In this document: piece after piece, positions 46,845 to 59,365 of the stretch
Numbering within the stretch: position 1 is the stretch's first letter
Layout of the letters: each line of letters starts with the position of its first letter
Assembly (NCBI GenBank): GCA_015680685.1
Contig: MNCI01011808.1
Location: forward strand, 22,047-86,046
Direction of reading: 5' to 3'
DNA from: Gnetum montanum
Lineage: Eukaryota > Streptophyta > Gnetopsida > Gnetales > Gnetaceae
DNA length: 64,000 nt
Notes under the pieces: generated by a model
The model's input: the letters and a program-made list of their open reading frames with translations, nothing else
Databases searched by the model: none
What the model was told of the DNA's origin: nothing
Position numbers and translations under genes: made by a program

Positions 46845-49272
46845 TTATGAGAGCTTGTCTGGGCTTTTGGCTCTGAAGAAAGGTCTTCTCTTTTTGTGGT
46901 TGTCAGAACCAGCAGTGGGTTGAATGGTTATGGCTCTCGTAGCATTATGTTGTTGTGGTTGAGTGGGGAGTTTCCCTTGCATTATTGGAGCAAGTGGTAT
47001 GGGAACTAACGGTGGAAGAAGTGTGGATGGATTAGGAGGGTGGTATGGGTATGGAGCATCTCCCAGAGGAGAAGGAGTCCTTCTAAAGTACTCCCAAACT
47101 TGGTAGTGATGTTGGGGAGTTGTGTGACCCATGGAGTCACTTGGAGAAATCAGCTGCTGCACGTAGTAGCCATATGGATCGGGTTGCCGGTAAGGGTACT
47201 GTTGTTTCGGTAGTGGCATCCCCCATGACTGTGGGTATTACCACTACTGATGTTGTCTAATGGGTTGTGGTGGAGTTCCACTTGGATAGTATGTCAATGG
47301 TTGGTGGAATTGTCTTGGGTTACCTTGAGGATAAGGTAACCTTTGGGGTTTCTACTGTATGTTGAGTCTCGGGTTGAGTGCATACACCCCAGAATCTTGT
47401 AGATGTGAGATGATTGGACAACATCCCTTAGGATGGTTATATTAGCAAATCTCACATCCATCGTCATTGTCTATGTTCGAATCCACAACCTCATCGGAGA
47501 TAGTTATTTTCCCCTTACCCTTGTCACGTGCAGGGCCTGAATCTCTCCGCTTTTTCTTATCTTTGTCACTACTGCATTTCTCTTTAGACTCCTCTACGAT
47601 TTTTAGGACAAGTTCAAGTCTACTATCCAAGGAGTCTTATATCTGATCTACCTTAGCCGCCACTTCTGTTGTTAGCTTTTGAAGCAACAAGGTTTTCCTA
47701 TTCACCAACTTTTCAAGTGGTGACTCATCCTCTTCATCACAAAATCTTACTTCCCTCTTCTGGAGGGAAGGATCACGGTTATATTCTTCTGCGCTTTCTC
47801 TTTTTCGTAGCTCCCGTTCTTCTTTGGCTACTTGTTCCAACAATCGATGAACTTCATGGGATCTAAGTTTAGATAGTCTCCCTTGGGAATAAGTCCTAAG
47901 GGTTCTTCTAGTTGCATACCTTAGCCCATCTACGATGTGGTAGAGTTGATCCCACTGTGCATAACCATGGCCCAGGCAATGATGTAACAATGCATAGTAG
48001 TAGCCCATGGTAGCATCCAAGGGTTCATGAGTATTGCTTCCATCCTTGGATCTGCTTACACAAGTTAGACATTTTGGAGTACGTTTGATATTTATCGTTG
48101 AAGAGTTCTAACATCGTACTCCACCTCCTAATGGTTTCCGATTCTAAGGACCAGTACCAACTCTCTACTTCCTTTATGAGTGTCCTAGGAAACAACTTTA
48201 GTTTCTGCCACTCGTTTTCTATGTTTTTCAAGGTGCAAGCATCGTGGAATGCCTGTAAATGATTTTGTGGATCTGCGTTGTATCCCCCTTCGAAGCGTGG
48301 GATATTTTTCATGTCTAAGCGCTTGATCTGGCTATCTTTTTTATGCCTTGTTGGTATTCTAACTGCCTCCATAATATCTAGCATACTCTGGGTTGCAAGT
48401 AGGGGTTCTTCATGATCATCTCTTTCATGACGTCTATGATGTCTACGTTGTTCCCTACTTTCCCTTTGTTCATGCCCTTGTCCTCTCTCTCGACTCTCTC
48501 GTCAAGGTCTCTCATTTTGTCTACCTCTATCCTCATCGTTATGCTCTCGGTGGCTACACCCAGAGGTGGAAGGAGAGGGTGAATGATGTGAAGAAGGGGA
48601 AGAAGAAGGAAAACCATCGACATGACAAGGTTTCTTACCTTCTCTTCTATGGCTTCGGCCCCGATCGTGATGACGATCTGAGTGCCTGCCCTTGTCATGT
48701 GTTTTTGTTCCTTCAGTGAACAATTGGCATTCACGGGGATTAGAACCAGGGTTATGTATCATGGAGTGTAGGTTCTGATACCCCACCTCCTCACTATCGT
48801 TAGGAGGAGGAACATCTTTTGATGGAGAACCTGTTATAAGTGGTTCACCATCTCCAATTTCACTTAGGATGTGCGGGACCCCTTTACCCTTCAACAGTGT
48901 ATGGTGGCTCTCCTTCCTTGAGTTCCTTAAACATTGTGCTTCTATGGGATAGTAATCCCTCGTGTCAAAATCACCTATAACGTATTCAACATATAGCTAT
49001 GTCATGCCTATCTGTGCAAGAGCATGGATAAGCATGTTAGGGACTGCCCGATCTAGAGGTAATACTATGTTACCTTGCAAGTCTCTCCAGTGCATCTATT
49101 CATCCTAATGGAGGATAAAAGTAAAATTAGGTATATACTCATCGGGATGAGTATATACCACCCTATATTGTTGAGGAACTGGCTGATTTTGGTTATGTGT
49201 TTTAGATTGCCGACTGTTTCGTGTATGATCCCTAGGTGGTGTAATGCTCTTATGAGAAGAAGAAGAAGACAT
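46845..49272 (-). pseudogene. gag of element F, most complete of the family
   Basis: Starts at the minus-strand ATG 49270-49272 (MSSSSSHKS). Successive clean segments: N-terminal domain, His/Arg/Ser-rich linker (48502-48894), Gag core (48025-48384, NIPRFEGGYNADPQNHLQAF and IENEWQKLKLFPRTLIKEVE), second core half (47637-48020, YYALLHHCLGHGYAQW and RLLEQVAKEERELRKRE), Lys-rich stretch with CEIC (47442-47630) followed by a stop and HPKGCC, then a Pro/Gln/Tyr-rich linker (46845-47219). A 2-base deletion near 48020 shifts the frame between core halves. A few stops occur elsewhere. Confidence 0.82.
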
Positions 49273-49396
49273 TGTGTCTTATCGGTGTGCTATTTATCCA
49301 TTATATAATTTTTTAATTAATTAACCCTAAGGGTCTGTTTAAGCTCCCAACGATGTGGATAATCTCCTATGTTCTACTTAGCGCACAAACACTTAG

Positions 49397-49414
49397 TTCC
49401 TAGCAACGGTGCTA
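49397..49414 (-). other. Element F primer-binding site (tRNA-Asp type)
   Basis: Minus-strand TAGCACCGTTGCTAGGAA, 13 of 18 against the tRNA-Asp complement, all mismatches transitions. One spacer base to the LTR. Confidence 0.8.
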
Positions 49415-49415
49415 A

Positions 49416-50228
49416 TGATGAGTGGCGAGATATCCCTACACTCAACCATACAAATACAAGCGTAGCACACACGATCCAATCGAACTCTGCAGACTAAGTG
49501 CCTACATGCCTTATGGAACACTTAAGGTTAATTATTCGTTGTCTTCCCAAACTTACTTGTAGTTGTCACGGTTGTATGGTTAAGTAAGTCTGAGGTATAT
49601 GATTTTTATGTCTTTTCTATTTTATCTCCTATGCTATTGAGGTGAAGGGTGAAGAGACTAATTGACTAACTTTAACTAACTAATCTAAGCCTTAATTAAC
49701 CTAGTGTCAGCATCCATTCCCACTTACCGTTCACACCCTGAACCAATGCAACCTTCATTACCAAACGCTAGTCGTTGCTGGGATCACCAAGCGTAACACC
49801 CGTGCTTGAAGCGGTCGTACTGAGGCACTTAACTAGGAGAGAAGGGTTGAGATAGATTTAATGAACTAAGAAAGCATTTAAATGATAAATAATAAATAAT
49901 AATAAATAAAATCCTAATTAGCCTATTCCATGCACTGCAAGGTTTATCCAAGAAGTTCGTCTTTATTTCCATACACAAACATGTGTTCAAGTACAATATT
50001 TGCTCAAATAAAGATCTGTTCACTTTAGGACTCCTACTGCAGGCACATGGAAAATATTCTATCTCTAGAGGGATCAAACTACTAGAGTTTCACTATGGTC
50101 TAAGCCTAGGATGAAACAAGGGAGAGCCGCCTCTTATTTATAGATTTGACGGCGCACCACGATATCGCGTATGCAATATCATGGGGGAAGACGCAATATC
50201 GCAGCCCATGCGATATCACGTCCCATCA
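49416..50228 (-). repeat. Element F 5' LTR
   Basis: 813 bases, TGATGAGT to CCCATCA. Outer U3 (50155-50222) has four GATATC/CAATATC palindrome copies in a changed arrangement from the 3' LTR. Confidence 0.92.
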
Positions 50229-51690
50229 CTCATGAACAAGCCAATGGTAAGCCCCTATGTCATATAGTGGCTAGTGATCTTACAAGAATTTGATCTTACG
50301 ATGGTAGATCGAAAGGGAACTAAGAATGTGGTCATTGACCACTTGTCTCGATTACGATGAAATAACAAAGAGGAAGAAAGGCCACTATCTGATCTATTTC
50401 CTAATGAAATCCTCTTTATCGAGGCTATAACTAAATAATTTCCCACTAAGCCTAAAAGCTATGATGGCATTCTCATCTATCTTCTCAGTTAGGAGATGCC
50501 ATAAGGATTGGACCACCAAAAGAAACAACAATTTCTTCATCAAGTAAAATGCTTCATGAAGATCAACAGACATCTCTACAAGGTGTGTGCCTATGGCCTG
50601 GTTCATTAGTGTGTCCCTGATGCTAATCAAGTGTGTGTTCTCTAGGATGCTCATGAGGGTCCTTGTGGGGGCCATTATGCTAGGAGACGCACGACCATTA
50701 AAATCTTGATGGCAAGGTATTATTGGCCAACAATCTTCAAGGATGCTTACTAATGTGTTCACTCTTGTGAATGCTATCAACAAGATGGTGGAATGACTAC
50801 TCAAATGAAGGGACCTCAATAGTTGATTCAACCATTGAAATCCTTTAACATATGGGGCATTGATTTCATGGATTCCATCACACCCATGTCAAATGGAAAG
50901 CTGTACATCATAGTCGCTATTAACTATTGTATGAAATGGGCAAAAGTAGCAGCCATCACTAATTATACATCTTTTATTGCTGCTTGGTTTGTATAACAAA
51001 ATATTGTAAACAAGTTTGGTATGCCATGTGCATAAATTTCTGATAATGAAACTCACTTTACAGGTACTACCTTTTAGAAACTCATGCAATGCTTGGGGGT
51101 TGAACATAAATTAACAACACCTTCCCATCCCCAAGCCAATGGTCAAGCTGAGGTTACAAATAGGGAAATCACAAAGATCTAAAGGAGAACAGTTATCAAA
51201 TATAGGAGAGATTGGAGTACAAAACTCAACGATGCCCTTTGGGCCTGCTGCTCAACATGGAAACTTCCTATGGGCTATTCTCCCTATGAGCTGGTGTGTA
51301 AAAAATTACCAACACTTCCTATTCAATCTGAGCTCTGTACACTTTTAACAACCTATGACCTTAACCTTGACTTAAGTCTAGTGCACAAAGAAAGATTAAT
51401 GAATCTTAGCTTGCTAAACAAAAATCAATTGGTGGCCCTATCATCTAATAAGTTGCACAAGGCATTCAACAAAAAGTGCCATAACCTTAGAATTAGGAAA
51501 GTCAAATTTCAACTAGGAGATAAGGTCCTCTACTGGAACCCCACATACATAGCTCAACAAACTAAGTTCTAGACATTGTGGGAAGGACCTTATATCATTT
51601 ACGAAACTTTTTCTTCTGGGGCCATGATGATCTACAAACCTAAGAACCTAGACAAAAAGTAGCTAGTCAGCATATAACAAGTCAAACCTT
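50229..51690 (+). pseudogene. RNase H end and integrase of element D
   Basis: RNase H ends with EFDLTMVDRKGTKNVVIDHL (near 50290-50345). IN shows the zinc-binding pattern with AHEGPCGGHYARR (50650-50690) and YWPTIFKDAY followed by CVHSCE (50720-50775). The core is GIDFMDSI (first D, 50860), ISDNETHF (second D, 51036-51060), then HPQANGQAEVTN with the catalytic E (51128-51157). The C-terminus has GDKVLYWNPTYIAQQ (51520-51560) and LWEGPYII. Several stops. This is the only copy in the window with all three IN regions recognisable. Confidence 0.8.
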
Positions 51691-53721
51691 TCCACAAGCC
51701 TAAGCAAGCTAGTGCAACAAACGTCTTATCGGATGAACAACCATGCTCAATATTTTGGATCTCTTCCTTTCAACTTAGTCATGGGGGAGATGGCCATCCA
51801 TGCTAAATATATAAGAAGCTCCTTAGTTTTTCATCTTTTTGTTTTACACCTTGTTATTTTTACAACTTGTTGTTTTACACCTTCTTTATCTTACACCTTT
51901 TCATTTTTACATTATTAATTTGTCAAAAATTTTTGTTTTACAACATCATTAGTATGTTTTATTTTTCTTAATTGTTTTACACTTTCTTGTATATTTTTCT
52001 TTATTTTGATGTGATTTTCTTATTGTGTTTTAATAATGTGTCTTATTGTCAAATGGATATAGCGTAGTTGTGGCATGTGCTATCCAATTATTTGATTGTT
52101 GGTGTTTGGATTCTAGCTTTGAATTTTGTTACTAATAACTTGGACATGGTTTCTTTTTCATGTAACAGGCAATGAGTCCACAACATCCACCCATCCACAA
52201 ACTCTATGGTTTTCCTTGTTCTGGAAGTATGAGGTTCCTTTTTCATTAATAAAGCTTTAATGAATTTGTGACCTTAGTAGTTTCTAGATTTGGAAAGGAT
52301 TCAAAGGTTTAAACAGGGTATGACTTCAAAGGGACTTGGTACTCTTTATGCCTTTCTACTTACTTGGGTGCATGTGTGTTTTCTTGAATTTCTTCTTGTT
52401 CCATGTTGACCAATGACAAGAAGTTGAATAAGTCTTTGCATGGTGTGGTTCCCATTAAAAAAACAATGGAAATTCAAAGCACATCCCTTAGACAAAATAA
52501 ACCTGATACAAGCACTAGTTATGAGACTAGAAAGACATGTTACCCATGCTTGAAAGTTCCCTCTAACTAAGGTCATTTCTCACTTCCTACTTCTCTTTTT
52601 TTCTTAATAAGAAATGGTGGTTGTTCTGTGAAAGCACTCTTGTGTCTCAAGGGGGTGGACTAGTCTTAGAATGGTGATGTGAAGTCACTGAACATGATTG
52701 GTTTTGGTCTAGACTAAGGAAGAATTTTATCAGGTCATTTAATCACAAAAATTCATAAGGGATTTCATGTGACCTTAATCAAGAACTCCATTCCACTCTC
52801 TCTTTCATCCATCTATGCTTTCCATGTCTCACCTCACTGTCAGTTTCATGTTCTTGTTTAATGTCTTGGTTTGATGTGTCAAAATTCTTAGGTAGTTTCT
52901 TCTAGGTTTTTGTACTTAACTTTCCATAACCATTAATCATCCATGGGGCCCACAAACTTCTCGGTTTGAAGTTATGCAAGGAAAATAAAAGGGCATGTTC
53001 CTACTTTGGAGAGGACCCACTTACATACCTTTTGGTTGGGTTAGTTAAGTTCTTTATCCTTAGACATTCTTACAATCAAACCCTTTTGCATACCCCATCA
53101 ATGACATCCAATTGTGCACATCGTTACAACGTTTTTCAATGAAATCCTCTTTTTATTGTTATTGTGAATTCTTAACCCTTTTCAAGCATTTCATTGTGTT
53201 TAGACTTTTTCAAAATTTAATAATGGACTGCTTATCCATTTCATCTATTATTCAATTTTTCCCACTAATACTATTAAAGGAATCAATCCACCATAATCAC
53301 AACCTAGCCAAGTGTAACTGTCCACGAGACAAGGTACTTAAAAGCTATATGTTACACATTGCACACTAATCCATGATTTTGTTGTGATTGTAGTGGAAAG
53401 TGTGGACTAGAAGTAGGATTGTCTTCACCAAGGAAGAAGCAGCAGCATCATGCAACGAAGATCATTCATGATCGTTGGATATTCTCCTCGCTCTTTAGCT
53501 ACCAGAGGAGTTTGATGTCAGTTTTGTCTAGGGTGTTCAATTCTATTGTCATGAACATCCAATTTTGTAAAAGATTGTAAATCTGTACACTTGGCCACTT
53601 AGAGTCTATCTATTTTGTTTGAATCAATTTGCATGTTAGTCAATATTCCTATACTTTCCTAGTATTTTGTAAGAAACTTGTTCCTCCTCTTGTTCACTTG
53701 AGGACGAGTTTTCATTCAGTC
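51691..53721 (+). other. Element D non-coding region between pol and PPT
   Basis: Begins with the SHGGDGHPC tail text and a TTTTACACC tract (51838-51990). It shares the GCAATGAGTCCACA block with B. At 53393-53399 it has TGATTGTAG, as before B's third ORF, but then jumps to text that in B lies after that ORF. So the ORF3 block is missing here. Confidence 0.6.
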
Positions 53722-53730
53722 GTGGGGGTA
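53722..53730 (+). other. Element D polypurine tract
   Basis: GTGGGGGTA directly before the TG of the 3' LTR. Confidence 0.82.
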
Positions 53731-54604
53731 TGATGAATCACATTTAGTAGGGCTCTAATATCAAAGCTGCAATGTTGAGTATTTAATATCGAACCCCAAG
53801 ATGCAATGTCAGATATCCAATATCATGGGATATGTGCGAGCTTATAAATATAGTGCTTGGACATACAATTTGAGGATAGTTTTTGTCATAGCATAGCAAA
53901 GCTCTTGCAATTTGTTTTCTTCAAAGTTAGAATATTTTCCAAAGTGCCCACATCAAGAGTCATTGAGTGTACAGATCTTTATTCAAACACTATTGTACCT
54001 TAGCATGACAGTGTGTGTAGAAATAAAGATGGGCTTTCTGATCAAACCTTGCAGTAGCTTGGCTAGCTTAATTATTTTATTCATACATTTAATGTTTCAT
54101 GTAATTTCCTTTAATGCTTCTGAGTAATTAAGTGAAAGTAAGCTAATTAGATTCAATAGCAGTCAATTAATTAAGCACATAAGTACAACCACTTTAAGCA
54201 TGCATATGAGTCTTGGTAACCCCAGCAACGCTTAATGTTTGGTAACCCAGCAGCGTTATATGTGTTCAAGATGTGCATGGAAAGTGGGATCGGATACTTA
54301 TGTTAGGATAGTTGGTTATTAATCAATAATTAGATTAAGTTAAATTGATTATAAATTACGTTTCAACCTATTCTTAATCATAGAAAAATCAAATATAAAA
54401 TACTAAAAATCATGTGCCTTAATTATACTTAACCATATAGTTGAGCTCCACAAGTATAGTTGAAAAGACAACAATTGTCACAATTAGATTTTGCATCTTG
54501 GAACTAGTGTACTTAAGAGCTTAAGGTCTACAAAATTCAACCGGATCACGCGTGAACGCTTATGATTCGTATGGTTGGACGTAGGGGTACCTCATTGCTC
54601 ATTA
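53731..54604 (+). repeat. Element D 3' LTR
   Basis: 874 bases from TGATGAATCA to a mutated end (CTCATTA). Outer U3 with AATATC/GATATC-containing units (53755-53830). TATA-like CTTATAAATATAG at 53850-53862. Confidence 0.88.
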
Positions 54605-54935
54605 ACCATCCTCAACTCCTCTAACCACTCTATCACCATAATGGGATCCTCAGTGTTAAGGAATGTAGGAGAACCTAGCTTATGGAATTGCTCAACCATC
54701 TCCCTGTTCATAGGTTATCTAGCCAAATCTCTATCATAACCTACAGCAACACCACTATTGTTGCCATTACCAATCTCTCTAATAGCTAGTTCACTTGCAC
54801 CACTACCACCACCAAACTTTCAAATGGTTAGCCTTATTACTCCACTACCCTTTCCAACGTTTTGAATAACTATAGGAGGAGGTGGGATGACACTCATCCT
54901 AGCCATAAATTACTAAAGTAACTACATCATCTACC
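54605..54935 (-). pseudogene. Chromovirus-like gag N-terminal fragment
   Basis: The minus-strand reading starts MARMSVIPPPP (about 54905), runs through a Gly/Ser-rich stretch, then EMVEQFHKLGSPTFLNTEDP and IMVIEWLEELRM, ending at element D. A (F/P)xFxGxxDPxxAxxWLxExE-type segment is typical of Gag in Tekay/Del-like chromoviruses. Two stops. Element D seems to have inserted into this gag, but the left flank of D does not continue it, so a rearrangement occurred. Confidence 0.6.
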
Positions 54936-55300
54936 CCACAATGTTCATCTAAGTATCACTGGTCCTAATACTTGCTAGTTGTGCCTGACAAACTCTAGCA
55001 TCTTAGCCTATGTCCCCAAAGGTACCTAAGTCTCATTTATACAATGGCCTCTACCACTTGGCCCTTTGCAAGTTAACATCATTGATACATGATGATAAAT
55101 AGTCATTTTGTCAACTGCATTGGTGTTGCTTAGCTACATTGATGTAATTTATTTTTTATGCAACTAGCTTAATGTTTAGCTTCTTTTACACTTAAAGTAA
55201 TTTACATTCCTATGCACGTTAGAATATAGCATAATGATTATGACCATAGTTTTACTTGCAAATCCTTAGCTACGAAGCACCTCTCATTTGCAAAAGAACC
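54936..55300. other. Unassigned spacer
   Basis: I see no coding or repeat text I can support. Confidence 0.5.
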
Positions 55301-55441
55301 CCTGCTATAAAGCTAACGTCTTTGCAGCTCTTGTAGCCGCACGTACTCTGGGTATTGGCGTTTAAAAATAATACGTCACTTTGATAGTGAATTGGATTAG
55401 GGGACACCTTTTTTACTCAAGGAATTTACAGGACAGACGGC

Positions 55442-55457
55442 TTAGGGTTAGGGTTTT
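55442..55457 (+). promoter_or_regulatory. Telo-box-like motif upstream of a short ORF
   Basis: TTAGGGTTAGGGTTTT followed 13 bases later by ATG (55470). Telo-boxes near transcription starts are known in plant translation-machinery genes. Here the ORF from the ATG is 13 codons (MGLHRTYTYLTRK), with a GTAAAT donor-like site at its end (about 55504). It could be a first exon or a uORF. A plain telomere-like repeat is the alternative. Confidence 0.4.
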
Positions 55458-55512
55458 GCAGTTTTAGAGATGGGGCTTCATCGAACTTATACATACCTGA
55501 CGCGTAAATGAA

Positions 55513-57790
55513 ACGTGAGATCTATGTTGAGCAGATATTTTCATCACGAGGATCCTTCATCGGGCTTCAGTTTTGATTTTGCAAGTTTTCTTACTCGAAT
55601 TTTTCTGGAGCGGAAATTTTATCTTGACCTGTTTGCAAAATATTTGTTTCATGAAGGTTGCTTGCGTCACCATTAAAGCAAGATAGGGTTTTGCTCATGA
55701 CTTATCTTGTGTCGGAGGTGACTAGATTGATTCTCTCTGCATTATGCTTTGCTGAGATTTTGCTCTATTTCTTGGGTCTGTTTGCAGAGAGAACATTAGC
55801 GGCATATTTGTTTGTAATTTTGTGCCATGTCATGCATCGAATGATCGTTTTCCAAAGTTTGTTGTTTATGATATAAGTATTAAAGTTCCTAGAGTTAGTT
55901 ATTTGCTTTAAAGATACTGTTTGTTCGAATGTTAAAATACAATCAAATGGAGATGAAAATTCTATGTAACATTTTTAAGAACTGTATCAAGAGTCAAGAT
56001 GCAGCCGTGGTAAAGCTGATTTATATAGAAATGTTGGTAGATAAAATGACTATCTCACATTAACCATCCATGAAAATCAAATTTCACAATATGATTTCTT
56101 GAAATGTACTGTTAATGGTATAGCTTGTTATTGGGATGGACAGGAATGTGATTGCGGTTATTTTCTTGTTAAAGATAATTTATATCTACCTTTCGATTTT
56201 TTCGGCACAGATGACATTATCTGGAGTGACATTTTACTTTTCATGGTTTGTTGAATAAGATGTTTTTAATAAGAAGTAACGTTTCTGTTTGTACAGATGT
56301 TAATTATAATGTGGATCATGGAAAGCTGAAACTTTGCAAGAACAAATGATATCCTTGAAATTGTTCAAAGCTTTTAGCAAAGCATTGATGTATAAGTTAA
56401 TTGCACTAGAGTTAGCTATTTGTTAGCTAATAGGAAAGCAGGCCTACCTGGGGCAAACTATGATTTTAGTCATGTTACCTTAGGAAAAATTTACACCATA
56501 GATCTGATAGGCAGAACCGAATTATCCTTATCTGGTATCTAGCCTGGTTTGTAAGATATTGATTTGGTATGCACTTAAATATTCAAAAGTTCAGGTCAAG
56601 TTTGAAACTTTAATATGCTTGTGTATTGCCTTTTTATTTTAATATCGCATGCCGAAAATTCAAATTCAACGAATTTCCAGTTAAATCTTTAGTGGAGGCC
56701 AAGATATGACAGCAATAAGCATAATCTTTACCATACATTGGTTTTACAGTTTTATAAGGTAATATGTACGTCTTTCCAAGTAAGGAGTTACTGAGGAGGG
56801 TTGATTATCTTAGTTCCGTAATTACTTCCTCTTTAATTGACTCCCATCTTATAAAGTCTGGCCTTTCAACCCTTTCCCTACTAGGAAAAGTAGTTGGTTA
56901 AATCTGAAGGGAACCAGTGGTCCTCAGAAGATTGTAAATAACTGTACAATAAGTTAATCCTAGTAAACGAGAGAGCCATGAAAGAATAGCTAGACTATTA
57001 AACCACATTACACTAAAAAAGGAAAAATTTCTCTTTTTATTTTGAAACAAACGCTTGATCAGTTATTTTCCTTTTCACTGTTTCCCATGTATCTGTCTGT
57101 TTATGCTATTTCATTTCATTTGTGGAAGGTCTACCTCTTTTCGAATTCTTTCACTTCACCTCTAGCTTACGTTGAACTTGGGGCAAACTGACTCTGTTCT
57201 CGAACTATTTTAACTATTTGTTACATATTTACTTCCCACGGGATTGCTATTATTCTGCGAAATTTTGCAATTTGGAACGATTTTTACATTGCTAGTTTCA
57301 TTTCCATTGTGTAATATTCTATGATACAAGTATAGAAATTGCAGGTCATAAACAGCTTGTAAAATTGGAGAAATTTTTTGGTTTGGACTAACTCTATGTT
57401 TGGATGCTAAATCTCCCGACTCCTGAGTATGCTACTGGTCTTCAATTTATCTTATGGTGTCTTGATATTACATCATGTCATTGTCCACCTCGAAATGAGT
57501 TGGAGTGCTTGCATGTTAATCCCTACTTAAAATTTTTAATCACAATCATACCACATGATTAATACCATTGTTTAACAAGAGTCAAATAAAAATTTTAAAA
57601 TTTTTATTTTTAGTTGCCAAACAGTGTTTTTGCAAATTTCTGAAAATGCTTTTCTGCATTTCATGGCTCCAGTTTAAACCCCCACTTAAAATTCAAATAA
57701 TCAGAAAGTGGATCTAAATCATCCTTGGCATAATTTTATCAATGAGCTTTTTGACAATTAGGTTGTAGACAAAGATACCTTTTTTCATTC
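55513..57790. other. Non-repeat-like region, possible intron or intergenic DNA
   Basis: T-rich, with retained CpG and no family repeats that recur in the window. I find no exon with recognisable protein text. The longest frame (55658-55876, 72 residues) is hydrophobic and unconvincing. Confidence 0.35.
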
Positions 57791-58400
57791 CTAGTTTTTA
57801 AAGGAGTCTTGTGGGGCTTGGATATAAAATCTAATTATTGAAATAATACCATTCAAGAGCTTCTCATAATTCTTATAAAGTCTAACCATTGAAATAATAT
57901 TATTAAACCAAACAGTATGAAACCATAAGAAATCAAAGGCTTTTGTAAGTTTGTAAACTTTTCTTTCTTCACCTTTAATGACAACCTTTAGATTGCTCAA
58001 TGGAGACTTACTTTTCCAAGTATTCAATTTGGAATGTTGAATTAACATCTATTTAATGAAGCTTGGTATTATACTATACAACAATAGAGAGGTTAAATTT
58101 GATGGTCTAAAATCTTGCACTAGATGCAAAAATCTCTCATCATTATCTATATGCTTTTTTTGTTTAAAGCCTCTTGCAACTAATTTTGCTTTGTTTGGTG
58201 TAACTTCATTCTTCTCATTGAACTTATTTTGAAAATGCATTTTACATTAATGACTTTTTTGCCTATTGGTCTTTCTACAAGAGTTCACATTTGATTTTTC
58301 ATAATTTATCACTCTTTTTTCATGACTTCTTTTTATAGTTAAGGTTTTAGAGCCTCTTGAATATTGCTTGGTTTATGGAGAAGGGCCAAGTATGCAACAT
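57791..58400 (-). pseudogene. Ty1/copia reverse transcriptase fragment
   Basis: Minus-strand text: PSNIQEALK (58350), IMKNQM.TLVERPIGKKVIN (58270-58310), then MHFQNKFNEKNEVTPNKAK and LVARGFKQKKHIDNDERF (58049-58240). This is the start of a copia RT, whose consensus is EAMxxxW...K(W)xFKxKxxxxGxxxRxKARLVAxGxxQxxGIDYxETF. After a decayed stretch, GEERKVYKLTKAF (57950-57990) fits the later VxKLxKALYGLKQ segment. The catalytic YxDD is not seen. Confidence 0.72.
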
Positions 58401-59365
58401 GATTAATGGTTTGATATTTAATAAACTTTCTCAATTTTTATTCCACCCAAGGTTTTGGAGAAATGTTTGGCCTAAGGTTTGTCTATTGCACAAGTTCCTA
58501 GATTTTTAGATTTCTCTTGTGATCTTTCTTTTTCCAATGTTGATTGTTTAATCTATTGCACACATTCTCTCATATTTTTCTCACATTTCTTCCAAAATCT
58601 CTTAATTTCACAATCACAATTTCTTGTTTTCACAATCCATCTCAAGATTTCACACATCACATTCATCTACTTCAATGATCATCATTTTCATAAAGATTTG
58701 ATCAGTTTCTCTTTAAAGATTCATTTGATTCATCCTTTTACTTGGATTCAAACTTAGAATGTTTGCTTTAGATTCATGAAGAGTTCTAAGATTCAAAGTT
58801 GCATTTCATGTATCTTTAGTTGTGAATAAGTTCCTAATGCATCTTGTAGCTTAGATCTATTATCTTTCTCAATTCTTTTCACAAAATTATTACTTGATCT
58901 ATCATTTGTAGCTAGAATGATTCAAGTTTAAAGCAAAACAAATAAGACTTAAGGAAGATTGGTTAATTTAAAAAATTAATTTTTTGCTCATTTATTTTCA
59001 TTGCCTAAAGTGACTTCTAGCGCAAGATAAAAATGATATTTATTCTTACCACTTTTAGTGATAGTGCAAGACATTCAAATTTGAGAAGGTGCCAAAGATA
59101 TTGATTCTCATCGATTAGTGTAGCTTCCAACAATATGCTAAAATTCATCCCAAGTCCTCATGTTTTAATAGATTCTCCTATGACATTATATTATTTTCAA
59201 TCAATGTTGGCAACTTTCAATCATACTATCAAATTCCAAACCCAAGTTTTGTTAGTTTTGTTCAAGAATTGTCAAAGAAAGTTGAAAAAACTTCAAAAAT
59301 AATTATTGTTGGATGAATTCAAAGAGAAAACTCATGTCTTATAAGCAATACTTTTATTGGAAGCT
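58401..59365. other. Unassigned AT-rich region
   Basis: T-rich plus strand with TTCACA repeats (58590-58660). No gene recognised. Confidence 0.45.

Larger units (their letters stand above)
43205..50228 (-). mobile_element. Element F: Athila-like derivative with gag and PR only, minus strand
   Basis: 7,024 bases: 3' LTR (43205-44002), PPT (44003-44014), post-pol non-coding region, PR, gag, PBS (49397-49414) and 5' LTR (49416-50228). CTCAT at 43200-43204 and 50229-50233 is a perfect TSD in the RNase H of D. RT, RNase H and IN are absent. The LTRs differ at about 20 positions over about 440 bases by eye, fewer than E's pair, so F looks younger. Confidence 0.92.
36190..54604 (+). mobile_element. 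Element D: Athila-like retrotransposon, 5'-truncated, split by elements E and F
   Basis: Starts abruptly in gag without LTR, PBS or gag N-terminus. Pieces: gag and PR (36190-38280), RT start (38820-39082), element E, RT rest and RNase H start (42382-43204), element F, RNase H end and IN (50229-51690), non-coding tail, PPT (53722-53730) and 3' LTR (53731-54604). Removing E and F restores collinearity with B. It lacks B's third ORF. Confidence 0.87.

Noticed and set aside
53750-53850. CRISPR or origin-like iterons in D's U3
   Set aside because: They are the degenerate palindromic module that each LTR subfamily carries at this position.
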